Made by a program: the position numbers and the translations under genes | Notes under the pieces: generated by a model | Seen by the model: only the letters and a program-made list of their open reading frames with translations | What the model was told of the DNA's origin: nothing | Databases searched by the model: none | Part shown: piece after piece, positions 1 to 5,676 of the stretch | Layout of the letters: every line of letters begins with the position of its first letter | Position numbering within the stretch: the stretch's first letter is position 1 | Assembly: GCA_023129805.1 (NCBI GenBank) | Contig: JAGMBK010000075.1 | Location: forward strand, 1 to 9,160 | DNA from: Candidatus Zixiibacteriota bacterium | GTDB taxonomy: Bacteria > Zixibacteria > MSB-5A5 > SM1-73 | Length of the DNA: 9,160 nucleotides | Direction of reading: 5' to 3'

Positions 1-58
1 TCAAATCCTTCAGTTGTGTTATCGAGCAAAAGGAAACTGAGTTGGCAACCATCAATTA

Positions 59-120
59 CTGACATTTTTAATTTGCAAAAAATTCGTATGAATGCTTCGC
101 ACCTGACATTTTTAATTTGC
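59..120. repeat. 18-bp direct repeat pair upstream of tldD
   Basis: The sequence CTGACATTTTTAATTTGC occurs exactly at 59-76 and again at 103-120, 44 bp apart start to start. The spacer holds AATTCGTATGAATGC (81-95), whose exact reverse complement recurs at 3878-3892, next to another palindromic repeat. Two identical 18-mers this close are very unlikely by chance. They could be a repeated operator or the flanks of a small intergenic element. The second copy ends just before a TTGACA at 122, so an effect on tldD transcription is possible but not shown. Confidence 0.6.
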
Positions 121-121
121 G

Positions 122-165
122 TTGACATTCCTATTTTATTGGCTTGACAAACTTGGAGGTATAAT
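122..165 (+). promoter_or_regulatory. Candidate promoter region of tldD-tldE
   Basis: The stretch contains TTGACA at 122-127, TTGACA at 144-149 and a perfect TATAAT at 160-165. No TTGACA sits at the ideal 17-bp spacing from the TATAAT: the nearer is 10 bp away and the farther 32 bp. A TTGGCT at 139-144 gives 15 bp. The -10 box is convincing in itself, the -35 assignment is open, and the lineage may use a different -35 consensus. The site lies about 70 bp upstream of the tldD start, a sensible distance. Confidence 0.35.
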
Positions 166-222
166 GTAAGTTAAATAATTCAAAGCTAAATGAATTTATG
201 GATAAATAAATGGCTTGGGTGA

Positions 223-229
223 AAGGAGG
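223..229 (+). promoter_or_regulatory. Strong ribosome binding site fixing the TTG start of tldD
   Basis: AAGGAGG is an ideal Shine-Dalgarno sequence ending 5 nt before the TTG at 235. No in-frame ATG or GTG lies nearby upstream, and the ATG at 210 is in another frame and stops after 11 codons at 245. This ribosome site therefore decides in favour of TTG as the initiation codon. Confidence 0.8.
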
Positions 230-234
230 GAATT

Positions 235-1677
235 TTGAAAGATAGAATAAAGGAACTAATCGACTATTTGAAAAAAAAGAAGGTTGATTACGCGGATATC
301 AGGCATCAGAGGTCCAGCACAGAAGATGTCAAGGTGAAAAATGGAAACGTGGAGGCTTTATCCCGTAGTGACGACCAGGGATTCGGGATACGAGTCATTG
401 CCAACGGTGCCTGGGGCTTTGCCGCCAGTTCCATCCTTAGCTCAGAGGAGATGAGACGGGTGGCTGAGGCCGCGATTGAGATTGCCAAAGCTTCCGCTCT
501 GACTAAAAAGGAAGATGTCAGGCTGACACCCACAGAAATCCATCAGGATAGATACAGAAGCCTCCATGATGTCGATCCCTTTGAGGTTTCCATAGACAGA
601 AAGATAGGCCTTCTTTTAGATGCCTGCGCAATAATCCAAAAGAACCCAAAAATAAAGGTGGCAGAAGGTTCCATGCAGTTTTTTAAAACCGATAAAATCT
701 TTGCCTCCACCGAAGGCGCTTTTATAGAACAATCAATAGTGGAGAGTGGTGCTGGGATCTACGCCACTGCGGTGGAGGGCTCTGAGGCACAAAGGCGATC
801 TTACCCCAATTCCCATGGGGGCGGTTATGCCGCTAGAGGTTATGAGTTTGTGGAGGAGTTGAAGCTCTTGGAGCACGCCGAAAGAGTTAAAGAGGAAGCC
901 GTAGAGCTCCTTTCCGCACCACCTCTACCTGAAATGGAGACCACCATCATCATCTCCGGCAACCAGATGGCACTTCAGGTGCACGAATCTTGTGGACATC
1001 CCACCGAGTTGGATCGGGTTTTGGGAACGGAGATAAGTCTGGCTGGTGGAAGCTTTTTAACCTTAGACAAACGGAATAAGCTGAAATATGGTTCTGAAAA
1101 GGTCACCATAGTTGCTGATGCTACCATACCCGGAGGGTTAGGTAGCTTTGGATATGATGATGAAGGGGTCAAAGCTCAACGAGTATTTCTGGTAAAAAAT
1201 GGTCTGTTTGTGGGATATCAAACCTCTCGAGAGACTGCGGCTGTTTTGAACCTGCAAAGCAACGGCACCATGCGGGCAAACGGGTGGAATCGAATCCCCT
1301 TGATTCGAATGACCAATATAAATTTAGAACCCGGAGAATGGGATTTGGAGGATCTGATCGGAGATACCAAAGATGGGGTGTTTCTGGATACCAACAAAAG
1401 CTGGAGCATAGATGACAGGCGGCTGAATTTCCAATTCGGGGTGGAGGCGGCCTGGGAGATCAAAGGAGGCAAATTAGGAAGGATGTTCAAAAATGCCACC
1501 TATACTGGAATCACCCCTCAGTTTTGGAATAGCTGTGATGCCGTGTGCAATCGTAAATCCTGGCATATCTGGGGAGTGCCCAACTGTGGAAAAGGTGAGC
1601 CCATGCAAACCATGCACGTGGCACATGGAACCTCACCCACAAGATTTCGCAACGTTAAAGTGGGAGTAAGCAAATGA
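235..1677 (+). CDS. tldD: TldD, catalytic subunit of the TldD/TldE zinc metalloprotease
   Basis: This is the zinc-bearing subunit of the cytoplasmic TldD/TldE heterodimeric peptidase, known from E. coli for trimming the microcin B17 leader and degrading the CcdA antitoxin. The 480-residue length matches the family (about 480). The metal motif is plain: HESCGH at residues 250-255 gives two histidines and the catalytic Glu251, followed by PTELDRVLG. Near the C-terminus VPNCGKGEP places Cys451 where the third zinc ligand of the family lies. The start is TTG at 235, supported by AAGGAGG 5 nt upstream. There is no signal peptide. The stop overlaps the ATG of the next gene (ATGA), so the two subunits are probably translationally coupled. 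The native substrate is unknown, and no precursor-peptide gene or antitoxin is visible nearby. The family call is near certain. Confidence 0.96.
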   Translation: MKDRIKELIDYLKKKKVDYADIRHQRSSTEDVKVKNGNVEALSRSDDQGFGIRVIANGAWGFAASSILSSEEMRRVAEAAIEIAKASALTKKEDVRLTPTEIHQDRYRSLHDVDPFEVSIDRKIGLLLDACAIIQKNPKIKVAEGSMQFFKTDKIFASTEGAFIEQSIVESGAGIYATAVEGSEAQRRSYPNSHGGGYAARGYEFVEELKLLEHAERVKEEAVELLSAPPLPEMETTIIISGNQMALQVHESCGHPTELDRVLGTEISLAGGSFLTLDKRNKLKYGSEKVTIVADATIPGGLGSFGYDDEGVKAQRVFLVKNGLFVGYQTSRETAAVLNLQSNGTMRANGWNRIPLIRMTNINLEPGEWDLEDLIGDTKDGVFLDTNKSWSIDDRRLNFQFGVEAAWEIKGGKLGRMFKNATYTGITPQFWNSCDAVCNRKSWHIWGVPNCGKGEPMQTMHVAHGTSPTRFRNVKVGVSK

Positions 1678-3023
1678 TCGGAAAAGACAATATTCTTACT
1701 TTACTGACCGCGGTTTTAAAAAAATCTGAGGCGGATCAAACCGAAGCGGTCTACATTGGCGGCGAAAGCGGACTCACCCGCTTTGCCAACTCCGCCATCC
1801 ATCAAAACGTTTCCGAGCGGAACAGCAGGGTATATTTCCGGGCCGCCTTGGGGAAAAAGATCGGGGTGGCATCCACCAACTCTTTTATCAAGGAAGACTT
1901 GGAAAAAGCCCTTTTTGATGCAACGGAGATCGCCAGAAACCAGAGGGAGAATCCTGATTTTCCCGGTCTCCCCACCAAGCAAGAATTCACAAAGCTTGAT
2001 ACCTATTTTGAGAAGGCCGCGCACTTTTCCCCCACTCAAAGGGCGGAGGCGGTCAAAAAGATCTTTGATAAGGCAAAAGCTTTGCAACTTACTTGCGCTG
2101 GATCTTTTTCCACCGGTGATTCTGAGATAGCGGTGGTCAATACCAAAGGCGTTGCCTGTTATCAGCCGCTCACCTCCGCCTACCTTAATTTGATAGTGAT
2201 GGGAGATAACAGCTCTGGTTATGCGGATCAGCTCTCCAGAGATGTGGACTTAATCGAGGTGGATAATCTGGCTGAAGTTGCTATCAAAAAATGTATGGAG
2301 AGCAAAGATCCAAAAGATCTTGATCCCGGAGAGTATCAGGTGATATTAGAGCCATCAGCCGTGGCGGCTTTGGTGGAATGGATGAATTACATCGGGTTTG
2401 GCTCGAAGTCATTTCAAGAGGAGACCAGCTTTCTTTCCAATCGGATCGGGAAGAAGATCATGAGTGAGAACGTGACCATGTATGATGACGGCATCGATGA
2501 GAGCGCAATCGCCTTCCCCTTCGACTTTGAAGGCGTGCCCAAACAGAAGGTGATGCTGATAGAGCGGGGGATAGCGAAAGGAGTGGTGTATGATTCTGCC
2601 TCCGCTTACAGGGAGGGGAAGAGATCAACCGGTCATGCCCTTACTCCGGATAACGCCGAGGGAACTTTTGCAATGAACCTTTTCATCCAGGGCGGTGACT
2701 CCTCTCTGGATAAAATGATAGAATCGGTAAAGAAAGGGATCTTGGTGACCAGGTTTCATTACATAAACGGGCTTCTGGATACCATCAATGCGCTCTTAAC
2801 CGGAATGACCAGAGACGGCACCTTCTGGGTAGAGGAGGGAAAGATCAAGCACGGGATTAAGAACTTGCGCTTCACCGAGAGCATGCTGAAAGCATTTTCC
2901 AATGTCCAGCAGGTCTCGAAGGAGAGAAAAATCGTTGCCTCCTGGTGGGAAGACGTAGGGTGTATAGTGGCTCCTGCCATGCTGATTGATAACTTTAAAT
3001 TCACCGGCAAGACCGAGTTCTAA
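1674..3023 (+). CDS. tldE: TldE (PmbA), non-catalytic partner subunit of TldD
   Basis: The 449-residue protein has the length and layout of TldE/PmbA (about 450 residues), paralogous to TldD but without the HExxxH metal motif; the equivalent helix reads EPSAVAALVEWMNYIGFG. In characterised systems TldE shapes the substrate tunnel and is required for activity, while zinc sits only in TldD. Family-like segments include GESGLTRFANSAIHQNVSE near the N-terminus, FDFEGVPKQKVMLIERGIAKGVVYDSASA in the middle, and a C-terminus ending APAMLIDNFKFTGKTEF. The ATG overlaps the tldD stop by 4 nt, giving a classic coupled pair with equal stoichiometry. The protein is cytoplasmic with no membrane segments. 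Nothing suggests truncation. The gene is followed directly by palindromic repeats that may end transcription or stabilise the mRNA. Confidence 0.94.
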   Translation: MIGKDNILTLLTAVLKKSEADQTEAVYIGGESGLTRFANSAIHQNVSERNSRVYFRAALGKKIGVASTNSFIKEDLEKALFDATEIARNQRENPDFPGLPTKQEFTKLDTYFEKAAHFSPTQRAEAVKKIFDKAKALQLTCAGSFSTGDSEIAVVNTKGVACYQPLTSAYLNLIVMGDNSSGYADQLSRDVDLIEVDNLAEVAIKKCMESKDPKDLDPGEYQVILEPSAVAALVEWMNYIGFGSKSFQEETSFLSNRIGKKIMSENVTMYDDGIDESAIAFPFDFEGVPKQKVMLIERGIAKGVVYDSASAYREGKRSTGHALTPDNAEGTFAMNLFIQGGDSSLDKMIESVKKGILVTRFHYINGLLDTINALLTGMTRDGTFWVEEGKIKHGIKNLRFTESMLKAFSNVQQVSKERKIVASWWEDVGCIVAPAMLIDNFKFTGKTEF

Positions 3024-3051
3024 GAAACAAACCAACCAGTAACCCCTCACC

Positions 3052-3093
3052 CCCGCCTATGGGGGGAACCATACGGTTCACCCCTGCGGCGGG
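3052..3093. repeat. Nested palindrome, copy 1 (CCCGCC/GGCGGG arms)
   Basis: Outer arms CCCGCC (3052-3057) and GGCGGG (3088-3093) pair perfectly. After a 3-nt internal loop on each side, an inner arm at 3061-3070 pairs with 3075-3084, with one mismatch, around the tetraloop ATAC (3071-3074). The core GAACCATACGGTTCA recurs almost exactly in the palindrome at 7967-8010, which has the same 3-nt internal loops, and the palindrome inside the amidase gene at 7360-7404 has the same outer arms. It lies 29 bp after the tldE stop and could protect or end the tldD-tldE transcript. Confidence 0.75.
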
Positions 3094-3105
3094 ATCTTCG
3101 ACTCT

Positions 3106-3130
3106 CTCCTCTCCCCAGAGGGGAGAGGAG
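3106..3130. repeat. 11-bp perfect hairpin after tldE
   Basis: CTCCTCTCCCC (3106-3116) and GGGGAGAGGAG (3120-3130) pair perfectly around the loop AGA. There is no T-run after it on either strand, so it is not a standard intrinsic terminator. It might act as an mRNA 3' stabiliser or be another mobile palindrome. Confidence 0.6.
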
Positions 3131-3238
3131 GAGCGGTTCCCCGGCTACCCAGGCGACACTGGCGGTTCTGGCCTTTCTGGAGCTCATTTTTGTTTTTTTA
3201 CCCTTCCTGCCTGCCGGGATTCTGTGCGTCAGCAGATT

Positions 3239-3283
3239 GTCGGGTAGCTCCCCCGCCTCCGGGGGGATCGCAACCCGACCTAC
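3239..3283 (-). repeat. REP-like hairpin 1 with GTAG head
   Basis: On the plus strand GTCGGGT (3239-3245) pairs with ACCCGAC (3273-3279), and an inner CCCCC/GGGGG hairpin lies between. CTAC at 3280-3283 follows directly, so read on the minus strand the element is GTAG, then a hairpin starting GTC and ending GAC. A conserved GTAG just 5' of a variable hairpin is the known hallmark of REP sequences mobilised by RAYT transposases. Confidence 0.6.
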
Positions 3284-3369
3284 AAACTGCGATACTGGGC
3301 TTTCTGGAGTTCATTTTCATTTTTTCTTTCACCCTTCCTGCCTGCTAGGATTCTGTGTGTCAGCAGATT

Positions 3370-3414
3370 GCCGGGTAGCTCCCCCGCCTCCGGGGGGATC
3401 GCAACCCGACCTAC
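3370..3414 (-). repeat. REP-like hairpin 2 with GTAG head
   Basis: This is the same element 131 bp further on, in the second array unit. The outer arm has one change (GCCGGGT at 3370-3376 against ACCCGAC at 3404-3410), leaving one mismatch in the stem. GTAG lies on the minus strand at 3411-3414. Confidence 0.6.
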
Positions 3415-3585
3415 AAACTGCGATACTGGGCTTTCTGGAGTTCATTTTCATTTTTTCTTTCACCCTTCCTGCCTGCTAGGATTCTGTGTGTCAGCAGGTT
3501 ACAAACTACGATACTGGCGGTTCTGGGCTTTCTGGGCTTTCTGGAGTTAATTTTCGTTTTTTTTCAGCCTTCCTGCCAGCAGATT

Positions 3586-3648
3586 GTCGGGTAGCTCCAG
3601 CGCCGTCAGCGGGATCGCCCACAGGCCTGTCCGGGGAACCCGACCTAC
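3586..3648 (-). repeat. REP-like hairpin 3, longer and diverged
   Basis: GTCGGGT (3586-3592) pairs with ACCCGAC (3638-3644), and GTAG lies on the minus strand at 3645-3648. The interior differs from copies 1 and 2: it is longer and contains the palindrome ACAGGCCTGT (3621-3630). The outer arms and head are conserved while the inside has changed. Confidence 0.55.
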
Positions 3649-3658
3649 AAACTGCTCG

Positions 3659-3679
3659 ACCCTTCGATAAACTCAGGGT
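3659..3679. repeat. Short hairpin with TCGA..ACTC loop
   Basis: ACCCT (3659-3663) pairs with AGGGT (3675-3679) around the loop TCGATAAACTC. It belongs to the widespread 'CCTTCGACAAGCTCAGG' type of intergenic repeat. The loop is close to that of the 21-bp tandem repeat at 4011-4115 (TCGAAACTC), but the arms differ and still pair. Confidence 0.55.
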
Positions 3680-3849
3680 GCTGGTCAAAATCGAAGCACA
3701 AGGGCCGGGATCTTCGACTTTCTTGTCTTCTGTATCAATTGTATGGTTCATATCGAATCTCTTTTCCGCATATCCAGGAGAGCATTCAATTGTCTGCATC
3801 GCCCGCCAGAAGAAGGAAGTGGATTCGGAAGTTGACAAATCCCCCTGAA

Positions 3850-3888
3850 TCCCCCTTTACTAAAGGGGGATGCGTATGCATTCATACG
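3850..3888. repeat. MITE/REP-like double hairpin (CCCCCTTTA type)
   Basis: TCCCCCTTTA (3850-3859) and TAAAGGGGGA (3861-3870) are perfect inverted repeats. CGTATG (3873-3878) and CATACG (3883-3888), with a 4-nt loop, form a second hairpin directly after. The first palindrome, preceded by CCCCCTGAA, is of a kind seen scattered in many bacterial genomes as small non-autonomous repeats. The bases at 3878-3892 are the exact reverse complement of 81-95 upstream of tldD, so part of this element occurs twice in the window. Confidence 0.6.
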
Positions 3889-4010
3889 AATTTCAAGACG
3901 AGCGGAAAACAAGATATGCTCTTCCATAAACGGTGGAGCTATCCTTTTCACCATCAAAGGTAAGGTATATTTGCTCTTTGTGGAAAGAGAGAATAGGGGT
4001 GAGGTATTAG

Positions 4011-4115
4011 AATGCTTCGAAACTCAGCATAAATGCTTCGAAACTCAGCATAAATGCTTCGAAACTCAGCACAAGTGGTTCGACGCTCACCATAAATGGT
4101 TCGAAACTCACCATA
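4011..4115. repeat. Five tandem 21-bp repeats with covarying hairpin arms
   Basis: Five contiguous 21-bp units start at 4011, 4032, 4053, 4074 and 4095, with a few bases of a sixth. Units 1-2 are identical (AATGCTTCGAAACTCAGCATA). Units 1-3 have TGCT/AGCA flanking TCGAAACTC, while units 4-5 have TGGT/ACCA flanking TCGACGCTC or TCGAAACTC. The C-G pair has become G-C in step, so the ability to pair is kept. This is not a CRISPR: there are no spacers. Confidence 0.85.
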
Positions 4116-4134
4116 AATGGGGTTTTATCTTGGT

Positions 4135-4161
4135 GTCAGGTGTTTAGGGCACCTGACCTAC
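4135..4161 (-). repeat. REP-like hairpin 4 with GTAG head
   Basis: GTCAGGTG (4135-4142) and CACCTGAC (4150-4157) pair perfectly around a 7-nt loop. CTAC at 4158-4161 gives GTAG at the minus-strand 5' end, as in the array hairpins. The stem sequence is different but still begins GTC and ends GAC. Confidence 0.6.
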
Positions 4162-4169
4162 CTGCTACC

Positions 4170-4184
4170 CCCGCCTTTGGCGGG
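4170..4184. repeat. Minimal CCCGCC/GGCGGG hairpin
   Basis: CCCGCC and GGCGGG pair around TTT. It looks like the outer arms of the nested palindromes at 3052 and 7360 without the inner hairpin, and may be a stripped-down relative. It could also simply be a short GC-rich hairpin. Confidence 0.4.
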
Positions 4185-4311
4185 ATTTTCAACCTGAGGC
4201 CGTAGGATGATAACGATCAAGCTCACGGGCGGCAATGGAGCGTAGCTAAATACCTGTCTGTGTGCATGCACTGGTCAGATGCTTCATATTCAGTGGTTGA
4301 CGGTCTTTTTC

Positions 4312-4341
4312 GTCAAGCAGGCTGCGCCATGCTTGACCTAC
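4312..4341 (-). repeat. REP-like hairpin 5 with GTAG head
   Basis: GTCAAGCA (4312-4319) pairs with TGCTTGAC (4330-4337), and GGC/GCC extends the stem inwards around TGC with one bulged A. GTAG lies on the minus strand at 4338-4341. It is the fifth element of this head-plus-hairpin form in the window and is 6 bp from the terminator that follows. Confidence 0.6.
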
Positions 4342-4347
4342 GAGCTG

Positions 4348-4394
4348 GGGCGCCTGTCCTGACCTAATTCCTGTTTGACAGGCGCCCTTTTTTT
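4348..4394 (+). terminator. Intrinsic terminator, copy A of a duplicated element
   Basis: GGGCGCCTGTC (4348-4358) pairs perfectly with GACAGGCGCCC (4377-4387) across an 18-nt loop and is followed by seven T (4388-4394). It is a strong plus-strand terminator 185 bp upstream of the PD40 gene. A close copy with an equal 18-nt loop and T7 lies at 8312-8358, and similarity continues about 35 bp past the T-run in both. Either it closes a transcript from upstream, or it is the 3' end of a small RNA. Confidence 0.75.
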
Positions 4395-4411
4395 CTCCGC
4401 TTGACCGTTTC

Positions 4412-4477
4412 GCCAAAGAGAAGGTAACCCACGAGTCGTCCGTTACCAACCGGAGGTGCCCCTCTACTGTCTTTGGC
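4412..4477 (+). ncRNA. Possible structured RNA (three-stem junction) ahead of the PD40 gene
   Basis: GCCAAAGA (4412-4419) pairs with TCTTTGGC (4470-4477). Inside lie GGTAAC (4423-4428) with GTTACC (4442-4447), and GAGG (4453-4456) with CCTC (4461-4464). All stems are perfect and nested, giving a three-way junction ending 101 bp before the start codon at 4579. It could be a cis-regulatory leader. I recognise no riboswitch class. The GCCAAAG and GGYAAC strands recur at 8375 and 8386 without their pairing partners, so it may instead be repeat-derived. Confidence 0.35.
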
Positions 4478-4578
4478 ATAAAAAATTTGATAAAATTGCT
4501 TGCCAAAATTCTTCAAAATGATTAAATTAGTAGAAAGCAATAATTCAAAAGGAACCTTTAAAGAAGGAGAAAGGTGAA

Positions 4579-5634
4579 ATGAGAGCCAAAAGTTTGATTG
4601 TTGGGCTGTTGTGCTTGTTTGTTCTGATGGTCGTTTTTTCCATAACCACCAACAGCCAAAAGCCATTGGAGGAGGCAGATTTTGAGGTCATTGAAATTGG
4701 CACTGGAGCTGATCCTCAGTGGTCGCCCGACGGCAAGAAGATCTCCTTTCTTTTGTATGGTTGGATGTATCTGGCCAATGCAGATGGGGAGGGAGAGATC
4801 CAAAAGCTATTCGAGATTCCCAAGACCGCTTACCGCTATCACTGGCTGGATTCAACCGAATTCCTCTTCCGAGAAACAGAACAACTGAGAGAGGAAGACG
4901 GAAGACTGCTGGAGATTACCAATAGGCTGACAGGTGTTTTGCTTCACGGGACGAAGAGAACGATAGTAGAAAGTAAACAGGATCTTGCTTCTCCTTTTGT
5001 CTTCTCCGCTCCAATATTCATGCCCGATGGGACGGTGGGATACTTTCAATTTCCGCCTGGAGAATCCTGGGTGTCGGATAATGCCGTATTCAAAGTCATA
5101 CACCAGGGTAAGCTCCCTCCTGATTCTGCCTTAAAACAGATGAGGGCAATCGTGATCCGAAGTGGACGGACTCTGTCCGGAGACATATGGCTTGAAAGTT
5201 TGGATAAATCGGTGAAAAAGAGAATTACGACAGGCGAGCTACATACATTCGTAGAACTCTCACCCGATGGGACTAAAATTCTTTCGGCATTATATGTAAT
5301 AGACTTGAAAGGAAACAAGACGCGTGTCGGGGAAAAAGGAGTAGACACTGCTGACATCTCAGAGAGTTCGATAGGAACTCCACAAGCAAAATGGTCACCA
5401 GATAGCAAAAAGATCGCTTATATGCGGCTTACTGCAAAAATCCTTGATTGGGACGGACAGGCTATCGAAAATATTGCAGGCGAGATACACATAGCAAACG
5501 CTGACGGCTCTGGTATCAAAGTCATTGATATCCCTGATGTAATTGAACTGAATCCAGTTTGGTCCCCTGACGGAACAAGGATTGCCTGCACTGGAGAGAA
5601 TACGGGCAAAGTATATGTTATAAAACTAAAGTGA
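4579..5634 (+). CDS. Secreted PD40/TolB-like beta-propeller protein
   Basis: The 351-residue protein starts with a signal peptide: MRAK, a hydrophobic stretch at residues 6-22, then small residues. It is either cleaved around residue 26 or a membrane anchor. The rest carries PD40 (WD40-like) propeller repeats with the WSPDG signature at residues 48-52, 227-231 (LSPDG), 272-276 (WSPDS) and 328-332; blades between are degenerate. 'ANADG' turns before the strands at two places are typical of TolB-type propellers. Such domains bind proteins or peptides, or appear as periplasmic or surface modules; no catalytic residues are evident, so no enzymatic role is claimed. AAGGAG at 4564-4569 precedes the ATG. 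The gene is 42 bp upstream of the preferred start of the amidase and probably cotranscribed. At about 350 residues it is shorter than full TolB (about 430) and lacks an obvious TolB N-terminal domain. Confidence 0.85.
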   Translation: MRAKSLIVGLLCLFVLMVVFSITTNSQKPLEEADFEVIEIGTGADPQWSPDGKKISFLLYGWMYLANADGEGEIQKLFEIPKTAYRYHWLDSTEFLFRETEQLREEDGRLLEITNRLTGVLLHGTKRTIVESKQDLASPFVFSAPIFMPDGTVGYFQFPPGESWVSDNAVFKVIHQGKLPPDSALKQMRAIVIRSGRTLSGDIWLESLDKSVKKRITTGELHTFVELSPDGTKILSALYVIDLKGNKTRVGEKGVDTADISESSIGTPQAKWSPDSKKIAYMRLTAKILDWDGQAIENIAGEIHIANADGSGIKVIDIPDVIELNPVWSPDGTRIACTGENTGKVYVIKLK

Positions 5635-5676
5635 TCCTCTATCCAAAAAATCGCTTTAATTATGAGGGGTGAAAAA

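Larger units (their letters stand above)
3174..3660. repeat. Tandem array of four related units, about 131 bp, with REP-like cores
   Basis: Units begin at the repeated TTTCTGGAG(T/C)T at 3174, 3301, 3432 and 3538. Units 1 and 2 align end to end, and the 131-bp shift is exact over long stretches (3241 matches 3372, 3291 matches 3422). Each unit runs from a T-rich stretch through CCTTCCTGCC and a CAGCAG to a palindromic core opening GTCGGGTAGCTCC and closing ACCCGACCTACAAACT. Unit 3 lacks the core: CAGCAG at 3492-3497 is followed after two bases by TACAAACT, while unit 2 has 45 bp there (3367-3411). Unit 4 keeps a diverged, longer core. Open frames through the array reflect repeat composition only. 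Confidence 0.85.
3024..4578. other. 1.55-kb gene-free, repeat-rich intergenic region
   Basis: No open frame here has a ribosome site plus protein-like composition. Open frames exist because repeat units are GC-rich and translate into repeated low-complexity peptides. The region is a mosaic of separate elements listed individually: a nested palindrome (3052-3093), a plain hairpin (3106-3130), a tandem array (3174-3660), small hairpins (3659-3679, 3850-3888), a 21-bp tandem repeat (4011-4115), REP-like hairpins (4135-4161, 4312-4341), an intrinsic terminator (4348-4394) and a possible structured leader (4412-4477). Parts of 3680-3840, 3894-4010 and 4185-4311 hold nothing recognisable apart from a 10-bp perfect palindrome GTGCATGCAC at 4262-4271. 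Confidence 0.8.

Noticed and set aside
306..3050. Open frames antisense to tldD and tldE
   Set aside because: They are shadow frames of two unambiguous conserved genes.
3174..3660. CRISPR array or satellite of coding repeats
   Set aside because: The period of about 131 bp with diverging hairpin cores fits an intergenic tandem repeat; no spacer pattern and no coding signal.
3506..3838. 110-codon minus-strand frame containing TLSLSKG
   Set aside because: TLSLSKG is the usual translation artefact of the CCTTCGA..CTCAGG intergenic repeat; the frame also crosses the array and has no ribosome site.
3059..3848. Several open frames across the tandem array, on both strands, of 60 to 120 codons
   Set aside because: They repeat the same peptide (for example SGSSPASGGIATRPTNC) because the DNA repeats, lack ribosome sites and have no protein-like composition.
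4011..4115. CRISPR-like array
   Set aside because: Units are directly contiguous with no spacers, and there is no cas gene.
4246..4803. Minus-strand open frames of 81-100 codons overlapping the start of the PD40 gene
   Set aside because: They cross the terminator and the start of a well-supported plus-strand gene and have no ribosome site or recognisable domain.
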